From: Streptomyces violaceoruber
GTDB lineage: Bacteria > Actinomycetota > Actinomycetes > Streptomycetales > Streptomycetaceae
Assembly (NCBI GenBank): GCA_000720805.1
Contig: JODI01000001.1
Coordinates: forward strand, 186,001 to 250,000
Reading direction: 5' to 3'
Length of the DNA: 64,000 nucleotides
Position numbers and translations under genes: made by a program. The notes beneath the pieces are model-generated. The model did not search any database. It worked only from the letters and a program-made list of their open reading frames with translations, and had not been told where the DNA came from. Of this stretch, positions 34,949 to 43,962 are shown piece by piece (within the stretch, counting starts at the first letter, position 1; each line of letters opens with the position of its first letter).

Positions 34949-35596
34949 TCAGAGCAGCAACCGCTTCTCCTTGGCGACCGCCACCGCTCCGGCCCGGGTT
35001 TCCACCCCCAACTTGCCGTAGATCCGGCCGAGGTGGGTCTTGACCGTCGCCTCGCTGATGAACAGGGCCCGGGCGATCTCCCGGTTGCCCAGGCCTCGGG
35101 CGAGCTGTTCGAGGATCTCGTGCTCGCGCGGGGACAGGGCGGGGTGCGGGCTGCGCATCCGGCTCAGGAGCCGGTCCGCGACGGGGGCGGACAGCGCGGT
35201 GCGGCCCGCGGCGGCGTTGCGGATCGCCGCGAACAGCTCCTCGGGCTGTTCGGCCTTGAGGAGGTAACCGGTGGCGCCGGCCTCGATGGCACGGGTGACG
35301 TCGGCGTCGGTGTCGAACATGGTGAGCACCAGGACCCGCGGACCGGCCGCGCCGTCCTCGGTCAGGTGCCGGGTGGCCGTCACGCCGTCCATGCCGCCGT
35401 CGAGCTGAAGGTCCATCAGGACGACATCGGGCCGCAGCCGGGCGGCCATCGCGAGCGCCTCCTCGCCGGTCGCGGCCTCACCGACCACGTCGATGCCCTC
35501 GGCGCTGGACAGCAGGGCGCGCAGTCCGGCGCGTATGACGGCGTGGTCGTCGCACAGCAGCAGCCGGACGGAGGGCGCGGACACCGGCGTACTCAC
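34949..35596 (-). CDS. NarL/LuxR-type response regulator
   Basis: 215 residues from the GTG at 35596, overlapping the kinase stop (GTGA). The receiver has CDD and phospho-acceptor Asp62 in VLMDLQLD, with the switch Lys in GYLLKAEQ. The C-terminal LuxR helix-turn-helix reads LSPREHEILEQLARGLGNREIA and FISEATVKTHLGRIYGKLGV. It is the output partner of the kinase encoded immediately upstream; the palindrome at 36872-36887 is a possible autoregulatory site. Confidence 0.94.
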   Translation of the reverse strand: MSTPVSAPSVRLLLCDDHAVIRAGLRALLSSAEGIDVVGEAATGEEALAMAARLRPDVVLMDLQLDGGMDGVTATRHLTEDGAAGPRVLVLTMFDTDADVTRAIEAGATGYLLKAEQPEELFAAIRNAAAGRTALSAPVADRLLSRMRSPHPALSPREHEILEQLARGLGNREIARALFISEATVKTHLGRIYGKLGVETRAGAVAVAKEKRLLL

Positions 35597-36837
35597 GAAA
35601 CGGGCTCCTTCGAGGGGGTGGTGGGGTGCGGGCCGGCCAAGGATGCCAGGGGGACGGCGGCCGAGACGACGGTGCCGTCGCCGGGGGCGGACTCCACCGT
35701 GAGCGTGCCACCCGCCTGCCGGGCCCGGATCCGCATGGCCGGCAGCCCGTGTCCCCGCTCCCGGTCGGCACCCGCGGCACCCACGGTGCTCGGGGCGTTG
35801 ACATCGAAGCCGCGGCCGTTGTCGGCGATGTCCACAGAGACCTGGTCGTCCAGGCAGGTCAGGGTCACCGCGGCCCGGGTCGCCGCCGCGTGTTCGCGGA
35901 CATTGGCCAGCGCCCCCTGGGCGATGCGCAGGAGGGCCGCCTCGACCCGTTCCGGCAGCCGGCCCGGGTCGCCCTCGCGCCGGAACTCCACGGTGAGTCC
36001 GGGACCGCTCTCCCGTTCGGCGAGGGCGGCCAGCGCGCCCGGGAGAGCGTGCTCGGCGAGATCGGCCGGTGCCAGGTCGTGCACGAACCGGCGGGCCTCC
36101 GCGAGGTTGCGGGAGGTGATCTCGGCCGCGTCCCGCAGGTGGGCGTGGGCCGTGTCCGGGTCGGTACGCCAGACCCGCTCGGCGGCCTGGAGCAGCATCC
36201 CCTGGCTGGACAGGCCCTGGGCGACGGTGTCGTGGATCTCCGTGGCCAGCCGCTGGCGTTCCGCGAGGACACCGGCCCGCCGCTCGGTGGCCGCGAGGTC
36301 GTGGCGGGTGCGGACCAGGTCCTCGATCAGGACGCGCTGCCGGGCCCCTTGGCGCTGCAGGTGTACCAGTACGGCGGTGGCGACCGCGGCGACGGCCGGC
36401 GGGGCCACGACCATGTTCGGGTTGAGTGAGCCGTCCGCCGCCCGCACCTCGGAGACGACGACCAGGATGGTGAGCAGAGCCGCGAGCGGCACCGCGAGCC
36501 GGGGCGGCAGCGCGTGCAGCCCGGCGAACAGCAGCGGCATCGCGCACCAGGTGGCGCTCGGCGCGAGCACCAGCAGGACGACCCAGACGGCGGACACCGA
36601 ACCCAGCCAGGCCAGATGGCGGGTGGTCGGAGGTGAGCCGGGGCGCGGCGCCGGCGCCAGGAAGCGTCCGAGGACGTAGAGCAGACAGAAGGCCGCGAAC
36701 AGCGCCACCACCCACCCGGTGCCCGCTCCGCCCTGGTCACGGGTCAGGAAGCGGGCGAACGAGGAGCCGAGCAGCAGGAAGAACGCGACGTCCACGGTCG
36801 TGGCCAGCCAGCGCTCGTCGGGATCGGTGTGGTGCAT
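35593..36837 (-). CDS. NarL-partner sensor histidine kinase (HisKA_3)
   Basis: 414 residues. About six membrane helices fill residues 15-160, with no large external sensor, then a HisKA_3 dimerisation domain with phospho-acceptor His202 in TEIHDTVAQGLSS. The ATPase part has NVREHAAAT and DNGRGFD, then GHGLPAMRIRA. An in-frame TAG lies just upstream, so the ATG at 36837 is the only start, yet GGAGG abuts it with no spacer; initiation may be weak or leaderless. Membrane-embedded sensing of envelope stress or lipophilic ligands is typical of this kinase type. Confidence 0.92.
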   Translation of the reverse strand: MHHTDPDERWLATTVDVAFFLLLGSSFARFLTRDQGGAGTGWVVALFAAFCLLYVLGRFLAPAPRPGSPPTTRHLAWLGSVSAVWVVLLVLAPSATWCAMPLLFAGLHALPPRLAVPLAALLTILVVVSEVRAADGSLNPNMVVAPPAVAAVATAVLVHLQRQGARQRVLIEDLVRTRHDLAATERRAGVLAERQRLATEIHDTVAQGLSSQGMLLQAAERVWRTDPDTAHAHLRDAAEITSRNLAEARRFVHDLAPADLAEHALPGALAALAERESGPGLTVEFRREGDPGRLPERVEAALLRIAQGALANVREHAAATRAAVTLTCLDDQVSVDIADNGRGFDVNAPSTVGAAGADRERGHGLPAMRIRARQAGGTLTVESAPGDGTVVSAAVPLASLAGPHPTTPSKEPVS

Positions 36838-36871
36838 CCTCCGTGTCTAACGCGGCGGACGCCGGATCGCA

Positions 36872-36887
36872 TCAGCCGATCGGCTGA
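36872..36887. promoter_or_regulatory. Perfect 16-bp palindrome upstream of the two-component genes
   Basis: TCAGCCGATCGGCTGA at 36872-36887, 34 bp upstream of the kinase ATG and 120 bp upstream of the divergent methyltransferase. Its position and symmetry fit a binding site for the NarL-type regulator encoded in this operon. Confidence 0.5.
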
Positions 36888-37007
36888 CATGGGGGACCAC
36901 CGAACCGCTCGCGGACCCGAGCCCGTTGACCGAGCCCGGCACCCCCTCCCCGCACCGAGGCTGGTGGCACAGCCCACACCACTTCCGCGAACTCAGGGGA
37001 CCACCGC

Positions 37008-37790
37008 ATGACCGGCAAGAACCTCACCGTCAACCGCGCCGGCCTCGGCCACCGCATCGGCTACGCCCTGCGCCACCCCGAACGGGTGCCCCGCCATCTG
37101 GTCCGCGCCACCCGGGACCTGTGGCTGCGCCACCGCCACCGGGACCACGTCTCCTACTACCGGGCCGTGATGCGCTCGGACACCCGCACCGACCCGGACG
37201 CGGCGGTCGGCAGCCGCAACCGGGAGCGGTGGCTCGCACTCGGCGCGATGCAGTTCGACTACCTGGTCGGCCACGGTCTGCGCCCCGAGCACCGCATGCT
37301 GGAGATCGGCTGCGGCAACCTGCGCGGCGGCTGGCGGTTCATCCGGCACCTGGAGACCGGGCACTACCACGGCATCGACATCTCGCCCGACATCCTCGTC
37401 GCCGCGCAGGACACCATCGTGGAGATGGGTCTCCAGCAGCGGCTCCCCACCCTGACCCCGGTCCGCGATCTGACCCTGCGGTTCCTGCCGGACGCCCACT
37501 TCGACGTCGTCCACGCGCACAGCGTCTTCTCGCACTCGCCGCTCCCGGTCATCGAGGAGTGCCTCGCCCACGTCGGCCGGGTCCTCGCGCCGGGCGGCTG
37601 GTTCGACTTCACCTTCGACCGGACCGAGGGCGAGGAACACCACGTGCTGCGGGAGGACTTCTACTACCGCACCGAGACGCTGGTCGCCCTGGCCGAGCGC
37701 TACGGCCTCAAGGCCCGCTTCATGGACGACTGGGAGAAGCTGCCCCACGGCCAGTCCAAGATCCGTGTCACCCACGGGGACGCGACCTGA
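37008..37790 (+). CDS. Class I SAM-dependent methyltransferase
   Basis: 260 residues. SAM-binding motif I is MLEIGCGNLRGG at about residue 95, with the acidic ribose contact in YHGIDISPDIL and the post-motif GRVLAPGGWFDFTFD. A ~60-residue basic N-terminal extension is present. The substrate is not recognisable; sequence style (Y-H-G-I-D) matches uncharacterised actinobacterial enzymes. It is divergent from the two-component operon and followed by a hairpin. Confidence 0.82.
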   Translation: MTGKNLTVNRAGLGHRIGYALRHPERVPRHLVRATRDLWLRHRHRDHVSYYRAVMRSDTRTDPDAAVGSRNRERWLALGAMQFDYLVGHGLRPEHRMLEIGCGNLRGGWRFIRHLETGHYHGIDISPDILVAAQDTIVEMGLQQRLPTLTPVRDLTLRFLPDAHFDVVHAHSVFSHSPLPVIEECLAHVGRVLAPGGWFDFTFDRTEGEEHHVLREDFYYRTETLVALAERYGLKARFMDDWEKLPHGQSKIRVTHGDAT

Positions 37791-37837
37791 TCAGGCTCGG
37801 GCCCGTGAACCGCCCTCCTGTCACGCGGTGATCGTCA

Positions 37838-37859
37838 CCCCCGGAGCACCTCCGCGGGG
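37838..37859 (+). terminator. Hairpin downstream of the methyltransferase
   Basis: GGAG/CTCC stem with a CAC loop, extended by CCCCC against GCGGGG with one bulged base, about 50 bp after the stop codon. A plausible terminator. Confidence 0.5.
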
Positions 37860-37890
37860 CCATGCCTTTCCAACATCACCGCAGGGGGGG

Positions 37891-37939
37891 TTGTCCGGAC
37901 ATTCCTCGGCCCCTAGGCTCCCTCGGAGCAAGCGCTTTC
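37891..37939 (+). promoter_or_regulatory. Sigma-70-type promoter with LacI-like operator for the sugar operon
   Basis: TTGTCC (37891-37896), 17-bp spacer, TAGGCT (37914-37919). Just downstream, where a repressor would block transcription start, lies the palindrome AAGCGCTT (37930-37937), the core typical of LacI-family operators in actinobacteria. The repressor gene is not adjacent. Confidence 0.6.
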
Positions 37940-37972
37940 TGCGTGAGCCCGCAAGCCGTCGAGGAGTACCGC

Positions 37973-39088
37973 ATGCCCCCGCTCCCAGCCCGTCGCCGCG
38001 TCGCCGTGGTCGGCACCGGTGCGATCGTCAGCGGCAGTCATCTGCCCGCGCTCAGAGCCCACTCGGACCGGACGGAACTGGTCGCCGCCGTCGACGTGGA
38101 CCGGGACCGCCTCGACCGGTTCCGGGAACTCGCGGGCGGTGACGTCGCCGGATACACCTCGATGGCCGCCATGCTGGACGCCGTGCGCCCCGACCTGGTC
38201 CTCATCGGCACACCGCCCTCCCTGCACCGCGACCAGACGGTCGCGGCCCTGAAGGCGGGCGCCTGGGTGCTGTGCGAGAAGCCGCTGACCCTCTCGCTCG
38301 CCGAGTACGACGAGATCGCGGCGGCCGAGGAGGCCTCGGGGGCGTACGCCTCGGTCGTCTTCCAGCACCGCTACGGATCCGGCGCCGTCCACGCCCGTGA
38401 ACTGATCGCGAGCGGCGCGCTGGGCGCCCCCCGCGTCGCACACTGCCAGACCACCTGGCACCGCGACGCCGCTTACTACGCCGTACCGTGGCGCGGAAAG
38501 TGGTCCACCGAGGGCGGCGGCCCGACCATGGGGCACGGCATCCACCAGTACGACCTGCTGCTGCACCTGCTCGGCCCCTGGACGGAGATCCGGGCGATGG
38601 CCGCGCGCCTGGTCCACGACACCGAGAGCGAGGACGTCTCGACGGCCCTGGTCCGGTTCGAGAACGGCGCCCTGGCCACCGTCGTCAACAGCGTGCTCTC
38701 CCCGGACGAGGTCAGCCGCATCCGCGTCGACTGCGCCGACGCGACCGTCGAGCTCACCCACCTCTACGGCCACCGCAACGGGGACTGGGTCTACACCCCG
38801 GCCCCGCACGTCCCCTCCGAGCGCGCCGAGGCCTGGCGCACCCCCGCCACGGACGTGCCCAGCTCCCACACGGCCCAGCTCGGCGCGCTCCTCGACGCGT
38901 ACGACAACGGTGTCAGGCCGCCGACCAGCGGCACCGAGGCCCGCGCCACCCTCGAGTTCGCCGCCGCCCTCTACAAGGCGGCGTTCACCGGCAACCCGGT
39001 GCACGCGGGCGAGATCGGGCCCGGCGACCCGTTCTACCCGGCCATGCACGGAGACCACCCCCACTGGGCCCCCAAGGAGCGCGCATGA
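37973..39088 (+). CDS. Gfo/Idh/MocA-family oxidoreductase
   Basis: 371 residues from the ATG at 37973, which has GAGGAG 8 nt upstream; the longer open frame runs through the promoter. An N-terminal Rossmann fold (VAVVGTGAIVSGSHLPAL) is followed by the family motif CEKPLTLSLAEYDE and a C-terminal substrate domain (GPTMGHGIHQYDLLLHLLGPW). It oxidises a sugar, inositol or related polyol with NAD(P). It is the first gene of a seven-gene sugar operon, overlapping the next gene by 4 bp. Confidence 0.92.
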   Translation: MPPLPARRRVAVVGTGAIVSGSHLPALRAHSDRTELVAAVDVDRDRLDRFRELAGGDVAGYTSMAAMLDAVRPDLVLIGTPPSLHRDQTVAALKAGAWVLCEKPLTLSLAEYDEIAAAEEASGAYASVVFQHRYGSGAVHARELIASGALGAPRVAHCQTTWHRDAAYYAVPWRGKWSTEGGGPTMGHGIHQYDLLLHLLGPWTEIRAMAARLVHDTESEDVSTALVRFENGALATVVNSVLSPDEVSRIRVDCADATVELTHLYGHRNGDWVYTPAPHVPSERAEAWRTPATDVPSSHTAQLGALLDAYDNGVRPPTSGTEARATLEFAAALYKAAFTGNPVHAGEIGPGDPFYPAMHGDHPHWAPKERA

Positions 39089-40011
39089 GCATCCGCGTCA
39101 GCCACGTCCACGGCGAGCACATCGCGGTCGAGGCCGCGGACGGCACCGAGATCCTCCGCTACGTCTATCGCCCCGACCCCGACGCCTTCGAGGCCCGCAA
39201 GCCCTACGCCCACCCGGTGCGCACCTTGGCCGGACGCACGGTCACCGGCTACCGCCCGAACGACCACCGCTGGCACAAGGGCCTGCAGATGACCGCGAGC
39301 CATCTGTCCGGGCAGAACTTCTGGGGCGGCAACTGCTACGTCCACGGCCAGGGCTACCTGCCGCTGCCCGAGCGGGTCGGCTCGATGCGGCACGACGGCT
39401 TCCCCGCGTTCACGGTCGAGGACGACCGGCTCGCCTTCACCGAGGAGCTCACCTGGGTGGAGAACGGCGGCGCGGAATGGGCGCGCGAGGAGCGGGGTCT
39501 GGCGGTCCACTCCGTCGACGAGGAGACCGGCGCCTGGGCGCTGGACTGGTCGATCCGGCTGACCAACCTCCGTGACGAGCCGCTCGTCTTCGGCTCGCCG
39601 ACCACCGCGGGGCGTGAGATGGCCGGCTACACCGGTCTGCAGTGGCGCGGCCCGCGCGACTTCACCGGCGGCACGGTCCTCGCCCCGGACACCGACGCGG
39701 ACGCGGACAAGGTGATGGGCTCCCAGGGCCCCTGGATCGCCTTCACCACCGAGCACGACGAGTTCGACGGGCACTCCACCCTGGTCTTCGCGCACGCCCC
39801 CGAGAACCTCGACCCGAACTCGGCCATCCACGAGTCGCACTGGTTCGTGCGTTCCGAGCCGTTCCCGACGGTCGCGTTCTCGTGGGCGTTCTTCGAGGAG
39901 TTCGAGCTGCCGCCCGGCGAGTCCTTCGCCTACCGCTACCGGGTCGTCGTCGCGGACGGCGCCTGGGACGGCGACCGCGTCGGCACGTACCTGGAAGGGC
40001 TGCCGTGGTGA
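39085..40011 (+). CDS. DUF6807 (PmoA-like) family protein
   Basis: 308 residues, starting at an ATG overlapping the preceding stop (ATGA). Family features include RPYAHPVRTL-like KPYAHPVRTLAG, NDHRWHKGLQM, HFWGGN-like QNFWGGNCY and SPTTAGREMAGYTGLQWRG. Despite the PmoA label, these proteins occur in sugar-degradation operons and not with methane oxidation; function is unknown, perhaps a sugar-modifying enzyme with a galactose-mutarotase-like beta fold. Its place between an oxidoreductase and a cupin supports carbohydrate catabolism. Confidence 0.82.
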   Translation: MSIRVSHVHGEHIAVEAADGTEILRYVYRPDPDAFEARKPYAHPVRTLAGRTVTGYRPNDHRWHKGLQMTASHLSGQNFWGGNCYVHGQGYLPLPERVGSMRHDGFPAFTVEDDRLAFTEELTWVENGGAEWAREERGLAVHSVDEETGAWALDWSIRLTNLRDEPLVFGSPTTAGREMAGYTGLQWRGPRDFTGGTVLAPDTDADADKVMGSQGPWIAFTTEHDEFDGHSTLVFAHAPENLDPNSAIHESHWFVRSEPFPTVAFSWAFFEEFELPPGESFAYRYRVVVADGAWDGDRVGTYLEGLPW

Positions 40012-40775
40012 ACGACCCCACGCCCGTGAAGCCGGCCCTTCCGCACCCCCTGCCCGGCGCCGTCGGACTGTCCCATCTCAGCGCCTACGACTGGGAGGCC
40101 GCCGACGGAGTCTGCGGCGGCAGCCCGCACCTGCATCTGGTGTGCACGGAGGCGTACGTCGTCACCGGCGGCCGGGGGGCGGTCCAGACGCTCAGCCCCG
40201 ACGGCTACCGGGACATCCCCCTGGAAGCGGGCTCGGTCGCCTGGTTCACGCCGGGCACCGTGCACCGCATGGTGCAGGGCGGCGATCTGCGGATCACCGT
40301 GCTGATGCAGAACAGCGGGCTGCCGGAGGCCGGGGACGCCGTGTTCACGTTCCCGCCCGAGGTGCTCGCCGACCCCGAGAAGTACGCGGCGGCCGCGACC
40401 CTCCCGCCCGGCACGGGGGAGGAGACGGCGGCGGCCGCCCGGCGCCGTCGCGACCTCGCCGTCGAGGGCTACCTCGTCCTGCGCGAGGCACTGGTCGCCG
40501 GTGACAACGGCCCGTACGTCGCATTCCAGCGCGCCGCCGCCCGGTTGGTGCGCGCCAAGGTGCCCGCCTGGCGCGAGCTGTGGCGGGCCGGCGCGCTGGC
40601 CACCGCCGAACGCACCGGCGCCCAGCTCGACGCGCTGGCGGACGGCGCGCCGGCGTATCTCGACGAGGCCACCGCCTACGAGGCCGCGCCCACCCGGCTC
40701 GGCGGCTTCGGGATGTGCGGCCGCCGGGACGAGTACAACCTGCCGGGGACGACGCTGCCGTACCAGGGCGAATAG
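40008..40775 (+). CDS. Cupin-domain protein
   Basis: 255 residues from the GTG at 40008, overlapping the DUF6807 stop (GTGA); a GTG at 40005 is an alternative. The N-terminal half is a cupin barrel: metal-ligand motif SPHLHLVCTEAYVVTGG and second motif PGTVHRMVQGGDLRI. The C-terminal half is helical (RRRRDLAVEGYLVLREALV) with no recognised domain. It is probably a sugar isomerase- or sensor-like protein of the operon. A 19-bp stretch covering its last codons is repeated just after the stop. Confidence 0.75.
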   Translation: MNDPTPVKPALPHPLPGAVGLSHLSAYDWEAADGVCGGSPHLHLVCTEAYVVTGGRGAVQTLSPDGYRDIPLEAGSVAWFTPGTVHRMVQGGDLRITVLMQNSGLPEAGDAVFTFPPEVLADPEKYAAAATLPPGTGEETAAAARRRRDLAVEGYLVLREALVAGDNGPYVAFQRAAARLVRAKVPAWRELWRAGALATAERTGAQLDALADGAPAYLDEATAYEAAPTRLGGFGMCGRRDEYNLPGTTLPYQGE

Positions 40776-40869
40776 GACACTGCCGTACCGCGGCGAATGA
40801 CAGGGGGCGGGAAGTGGGCTCAGGGGGGCCGTAGGAGAAGGTCCGAGGAAGGAAAGAGGTGACCTCGGC

Positions 40870-42153
40870 ATGCCCGGACACAGGACAAAGGGGTTCTGCG
40901 CATCGGCCGCCGCACTCGCGCTCTGCGCGGTGCTGGCCGGGTGCGGGGGATCCGGGGAGTCGGTCGGCGGCGGCAAGGCCGTGCTGCGCTACACGTGGTG
41001 GGGCAACCCCGACCGCGCGGAACGCACCGAACAGGCCGTCGCCCTGTTCGAGAAACGCCATCCGAACGTGCAGGTGCAGACGTCGTTCTCGGGGTACGAC
41101 GCCTACAAACAGAAGCTCGCCGTCCAGGCCACCGGCGGCGACGCACCCGATGTGATGCAGCTCGACTACCGCCAGATCGACCAGTACGCCTCCGGCGGCG
41201 TCCTGCTCGACCTGGCGAAACAGAAGGCCGTCCTGCACACCGCCGAGATCGACCCCGGCCTGCTCGCCACCGGCCGGGTGGACGGCACGCAGTACGCGAT
41301 CCCGCAGGGCCGCGGCACCGAGACCGTCGTCTACGACGTCAAGGCCTGGAAGGCGTCGGGCGTCCCGCTGCCACGCCAGGGCTGGACGTGGAGCGACTGG
41401 GCCGGCTCGGTGCGCGAGTTGGCGAAGAAGACCGGCAAACCCGGGGCCACCGACCCGGGCCAGAGCGAGGACGCCTTCGAGGTCTGGCTGCGCGGCCGCG
41501 GCAAGGCCCTCTACACGAAGGACGGCGGACTCGGCTTCACCGCCGACGACTTGACCGAGTGGTGGACCTTCGCCGACACACTCCGCCGCGAGGGCGCGGT
41601 CTCCCCGGCCGAGCAGACCACCCAGCTCGACGGCTCCGTCGAGAACACCCCGCTCGGCCGCGGCAAGGCCGTCAGCGACTTCAACTGGGACGCCCCTGCC
41701 AGCGGTTACCTCGCCCTCATCCCGGACGGGGTCGCCCTCGCCCCGATGCCGTCCGGCGAGGACGGCACTCCCGGCCAGTACTTCAAGCCGTCCATGTTCC
41801 TCGGTGTCTCCGCCAACACCGGCCATCCGAAGGAGTCGGCCGAGCTCGTCGACTTCCTCCTCAACGACCAGGACGCGGCGAAGATCCTCGGCGCCACGCG
41901 CGGCATCCCGGTCAACGAGACCATCCGCGAGCGGACCGCGTCCCAGCTCAAGGACTTCGACAAGACCGTCGCCGACTTCCAGTCGTCCCTCGAAGGCACC
42001 CTGAAGGATCCGCCGCAGGCCCCGCCCTCCGGCGACAACGCCCTGCAGACCACCTTCCAGCGCGACTACGACCAGGTGTCGTACGAGCGCATGTCGCCCC
42101 GCGAGGCGGCCGAGAACTACGTCACCGAGGCGAAGGCGGAGCTGAGGTCATGA
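40870..42153 (+). CDS. Sugar ABC transporter binding lipoprotein (SBP family 1)
   Basis: 427 residues. Signal peptide ends at lipobox LAGC (about residues 22-25), followed by GGSGES. The mature protein is a family-1 carbohydrate-binding fold (VLRYTWWGNPDRAERTEQAV, AVQATGGDAPDVMQLDYRQ, VDGTQYAIPQGRGTETVVYD). GAGGTGACC precedes the ATG. The 94-bp gap before it suggests it may have a higher expression level than the enzymes. It feeds the two permeases downstream; no ATPase gene is in the operon, so a shared MsiK-type ATPase is likely. Confidence 0.92.
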   Translation: MPGHRTKGFCASAAALALCAVLAGCGGSGESVGGGKAVLRYTWWGNPDRAERTEQAVALFEKRHPNVQVQTSFSGYDAYKQKLAVQATGGDAPDVMQLDYRQIDQYASGGVLLDLAKQKAVLHTAEIDPGLLATGRVDGTQYAIPQGRGTETVVYDVKAWKASGVPLPRQGWTWSDWAGSVRELAKKTGKPGATDPGQSEDAFEVWLRGRGKALYTKDGGLGFTADDLTEWWTFADTLRREGAVSPAEQTTQLDGSVENTPLGRGKAVSDFNWDAPASGYLALIPDGVALAPMPSGEDGTPGQYFKPSMFLGVSANTGHPKESAELVDFLLNDQDAAKILGATRGIPVNETIRERTASQLKDFDKTVADFQSSLEGTLKDPPQAPPSGDNALQTTFQRDYDQVSYERMSPREAAENYVTEAKAELRS

Positions 42154-43094
42154 CCACCACCGACATCCCCGCACCCACCGCCCGGCCGAAGCGGCCCGCC
42201 GGCGCTCCGAAGCGCCGCCCCAAGCGCGAACGCGAGGGCGCCGCCTGGGTGTTCCTGTCCCCGTGGGTCCTCGGCGCGAGCGTCCTCACGCTGCTGCCGA
42301 TGGCCGTGTCCCTGTACCTGTCCTTCACCGACTACAACCTCTTCGACCCACCGCACTGGATCGGCCTGCGCAACTACACCCAGATGTTCACCGAGGACCC
42401 GCGCTACTGGCGCTCGGTCCTGACGACCCTGACGTACGTCGTCATCGCCGTCCCCCTCCAACTCGCGCTCGCCCTCGTCGTGGCGCTCGCCCTGAAGTCC
42501 ATGAGGCGCGGCAAGGCCTTCTACCGGTCCGCGTTCTACGCCCCCTCACTGCTCGGCGCCTCCATGTCGGTCGCCCTGGTCTGGCGGGCGATCTTCAACG
42601 ACGGCGGCACGGTGGACAACCTGCTCGGCACCGGCGGCTGGGTCAACAAGCCCGGCTGGGCGCTGCTGGCGGTGGCGCTGCTGACGGTGTGGCAGTTCGG
42701 CGCGCCGATGGTCATCTTCCTCGCGGGCCTGCAGCAGATACCCGCCGAGCTGTACGAGGCGGCCGCTGTCGACGGGGCCGGAAAACGGCGGCAGTTCGTG
42801 TCCGTCACCGTGCCGATGCTGTCCCCGGTGCTGTTCTTCAACCTGGTCCTGCAGACCATCCAGGCCTTCCAGGTGTTCACCCCCGCCTTCGCGGTCAGCG
42901 CCGGCAAGGGCGGCCCCGCCGACTCGACCCTCTTCTACACCCTCTACCTCTACGACCGCGGCTTCGTCGCCTCCCACATGGGCTACGCCTCCGCGATGGC
43001 CTGGGTGCTGCTGCTCGTCATCGGCGCCGTCACCGCGGTGCTGTTCCGCACCTCGCGCTCCTGGGTCTTCTACGCGTCCGAGGGGGACCGATGA
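42150..43094 (+). CDS. Sugar ABC transporter permease (MalF/LacF type)
   Basis: 314 residues, beginning at an ATG that overlaps the binding-protein stop. Six membrane helices follow a basic cytoplasmic N terminus. The EAA motif reads LYEAAAVDGAGKRRQFVSVTVPML, diagnostic of binding-protein-dependent sugar permeases. It pairs with the MalG-type permease in the next gene. Confidence 0.93.
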   Translation: MTTTDIPAPTARPKRPAGAPKRRPKREREGAAWVFLSPWVLGASVLTLLPMAVSLYLSFTDYNLFDPPHWIGLRNYTQMFTEDPRYWRSVLTTLTYVVIAVPLQLALALVVALALKSMRRGKAFYRSAFYAPSLLGASMSVALVWRAIFNDGGTVDNLLGTGGWVNKPGWALLAVALLTVWQFGAPMVIFLAGLQQIPAELYEAAAVDGAGKRRQFVSVTVPMLSPVLFFNLVLQTIQAFQVFTPAFAVSAGKGGPADSTLFYTLYLYDRGFVASHMGYASAMAWVLLLVIGAVTAVLFRTSRSWVFYASEGDR

Positions 43095-43957
43095 CCGCCG
43101 TATCGACCACCGCCGCCCGCAAGCCCGTTCGCTGGGGCCGGCTCGCCCTCCACCTCGGCTGCCTGGCCGCCCTGCTGGTCATGCTCTACCCGCTGGCCTG
43201 GCTGCTCGCCACCTCGCTCAAGCCCGCCGACGAGGTCATCGCCAGCCTCAACCTGCTGCCCGGCCATCTGGAGTGGTCGAACTACACGACCGCCTTCGAC
43301 GGCGTGAACGACGTCTCCATCTGGCGGCTGCTGTCCAACTCGCTGCTGATCGCGGGAGGCGCGGTCCTCGGCAACGTGATCAGCTGCTCGCTCGCCGCCT
43401 ACGCCTTCGCCCGCCTCAGGTTCCGCTTCCGCGGCCCGCTGTTCGCCTTGATGATCGCGACGATCATGCTGCCGCACCACGCGGTGCTGATCCCGCAGTA
43501 CATCATCTTCAACCAGTTGGGTCTGGTGAACACCTACTGGCCGCTGATCCTCCCGAAGTTCCTCGCCACGGAGGCGTTCTTCGTCTTCCTCATCGTGCAG
43601 TTCATGCGCGGACTGCCGCGCGAACTGGAGGAGGCGGCCCGCATCGACGGCTGCGGCCCCTTCCGGAGTTTCTTCCTGGTGATCCTGCCGCTCACCAGGC
43701 CCGCCCTCATCACCACGGCGATCTTCACCTTCATCTGGACCTGGAACGACTTCTTCACCCAGCTCATCTACCTCTTCGACCCGGACAAGTTCACGCTCAC
43801 GCTCGCCCTGCGCTCCTTCGTGGACGCCTCCAGCCAGTCGTCGTTCGGCCCGATGTTCGCGATGTCGGTGATCGCGCTGCTGCCGATCGTGCTGTTCTTC
43901 CTCGCCTTCCAGCGCTTCCTGGTGGAGGGCATGGCCAGCTCCGGACTCAAGGGGTGA
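43091..43957 (+). CDS. Sugar ABC transporter permease (MalG/LacG type)
   Basis: 288 residues, ATGA overlap with the preceding gene. The EAA loop is LEEAARIDGCGPFRSFFLVILPL, and YPLAWLLATSLKP with NSLLIAGGAVLGNVISCSLAAYAFARL are typical N-terminal helices. Together with the MalF-type subunit it forms the sugar channel. Confidence 0.93.
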   Translation: MTAVSTTAARKPVRWGRLALHLGCLAALLVMLYPLAWLLATSLKPADEVIASLNLLPGHLEWSNYTTAFDGVNDVSIWRLLSNSLLIAGGAVLGNVISCSLAAYAFARLRFRFRGPLFALMIATIMLPHHAVLIPQYIIFNQLGLVNTYWPLILPKFLATEAFFVFLIVQFMRGLPRELEEAARIDGCGPFRSFFLVILPLTRPALITTAIFTFIWTWNDFFTQLIYLFDPDKFTLTLALRSFVDASSQSSFGPMFAMSVIALLPIVLFFLAFQRFLVEGMASSGLKG

Positions 43958-43962
43958 GCGGG

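Noticed and set aside
37862..37972. Upstream ATG for the Gfo/Idh gene
   Set aside because: It would place the promoter and operator inside the coding region and lacks a ribosome-binding site; ATG 37973 has GAGGAG at good spacing.
39085..40011. Methane/ammonia monooxygenase subunit
   Set aside because: The PmoA label for DUF6807 is historical; no other monooxygenase subunit is present and the neighbours are sugar genes.
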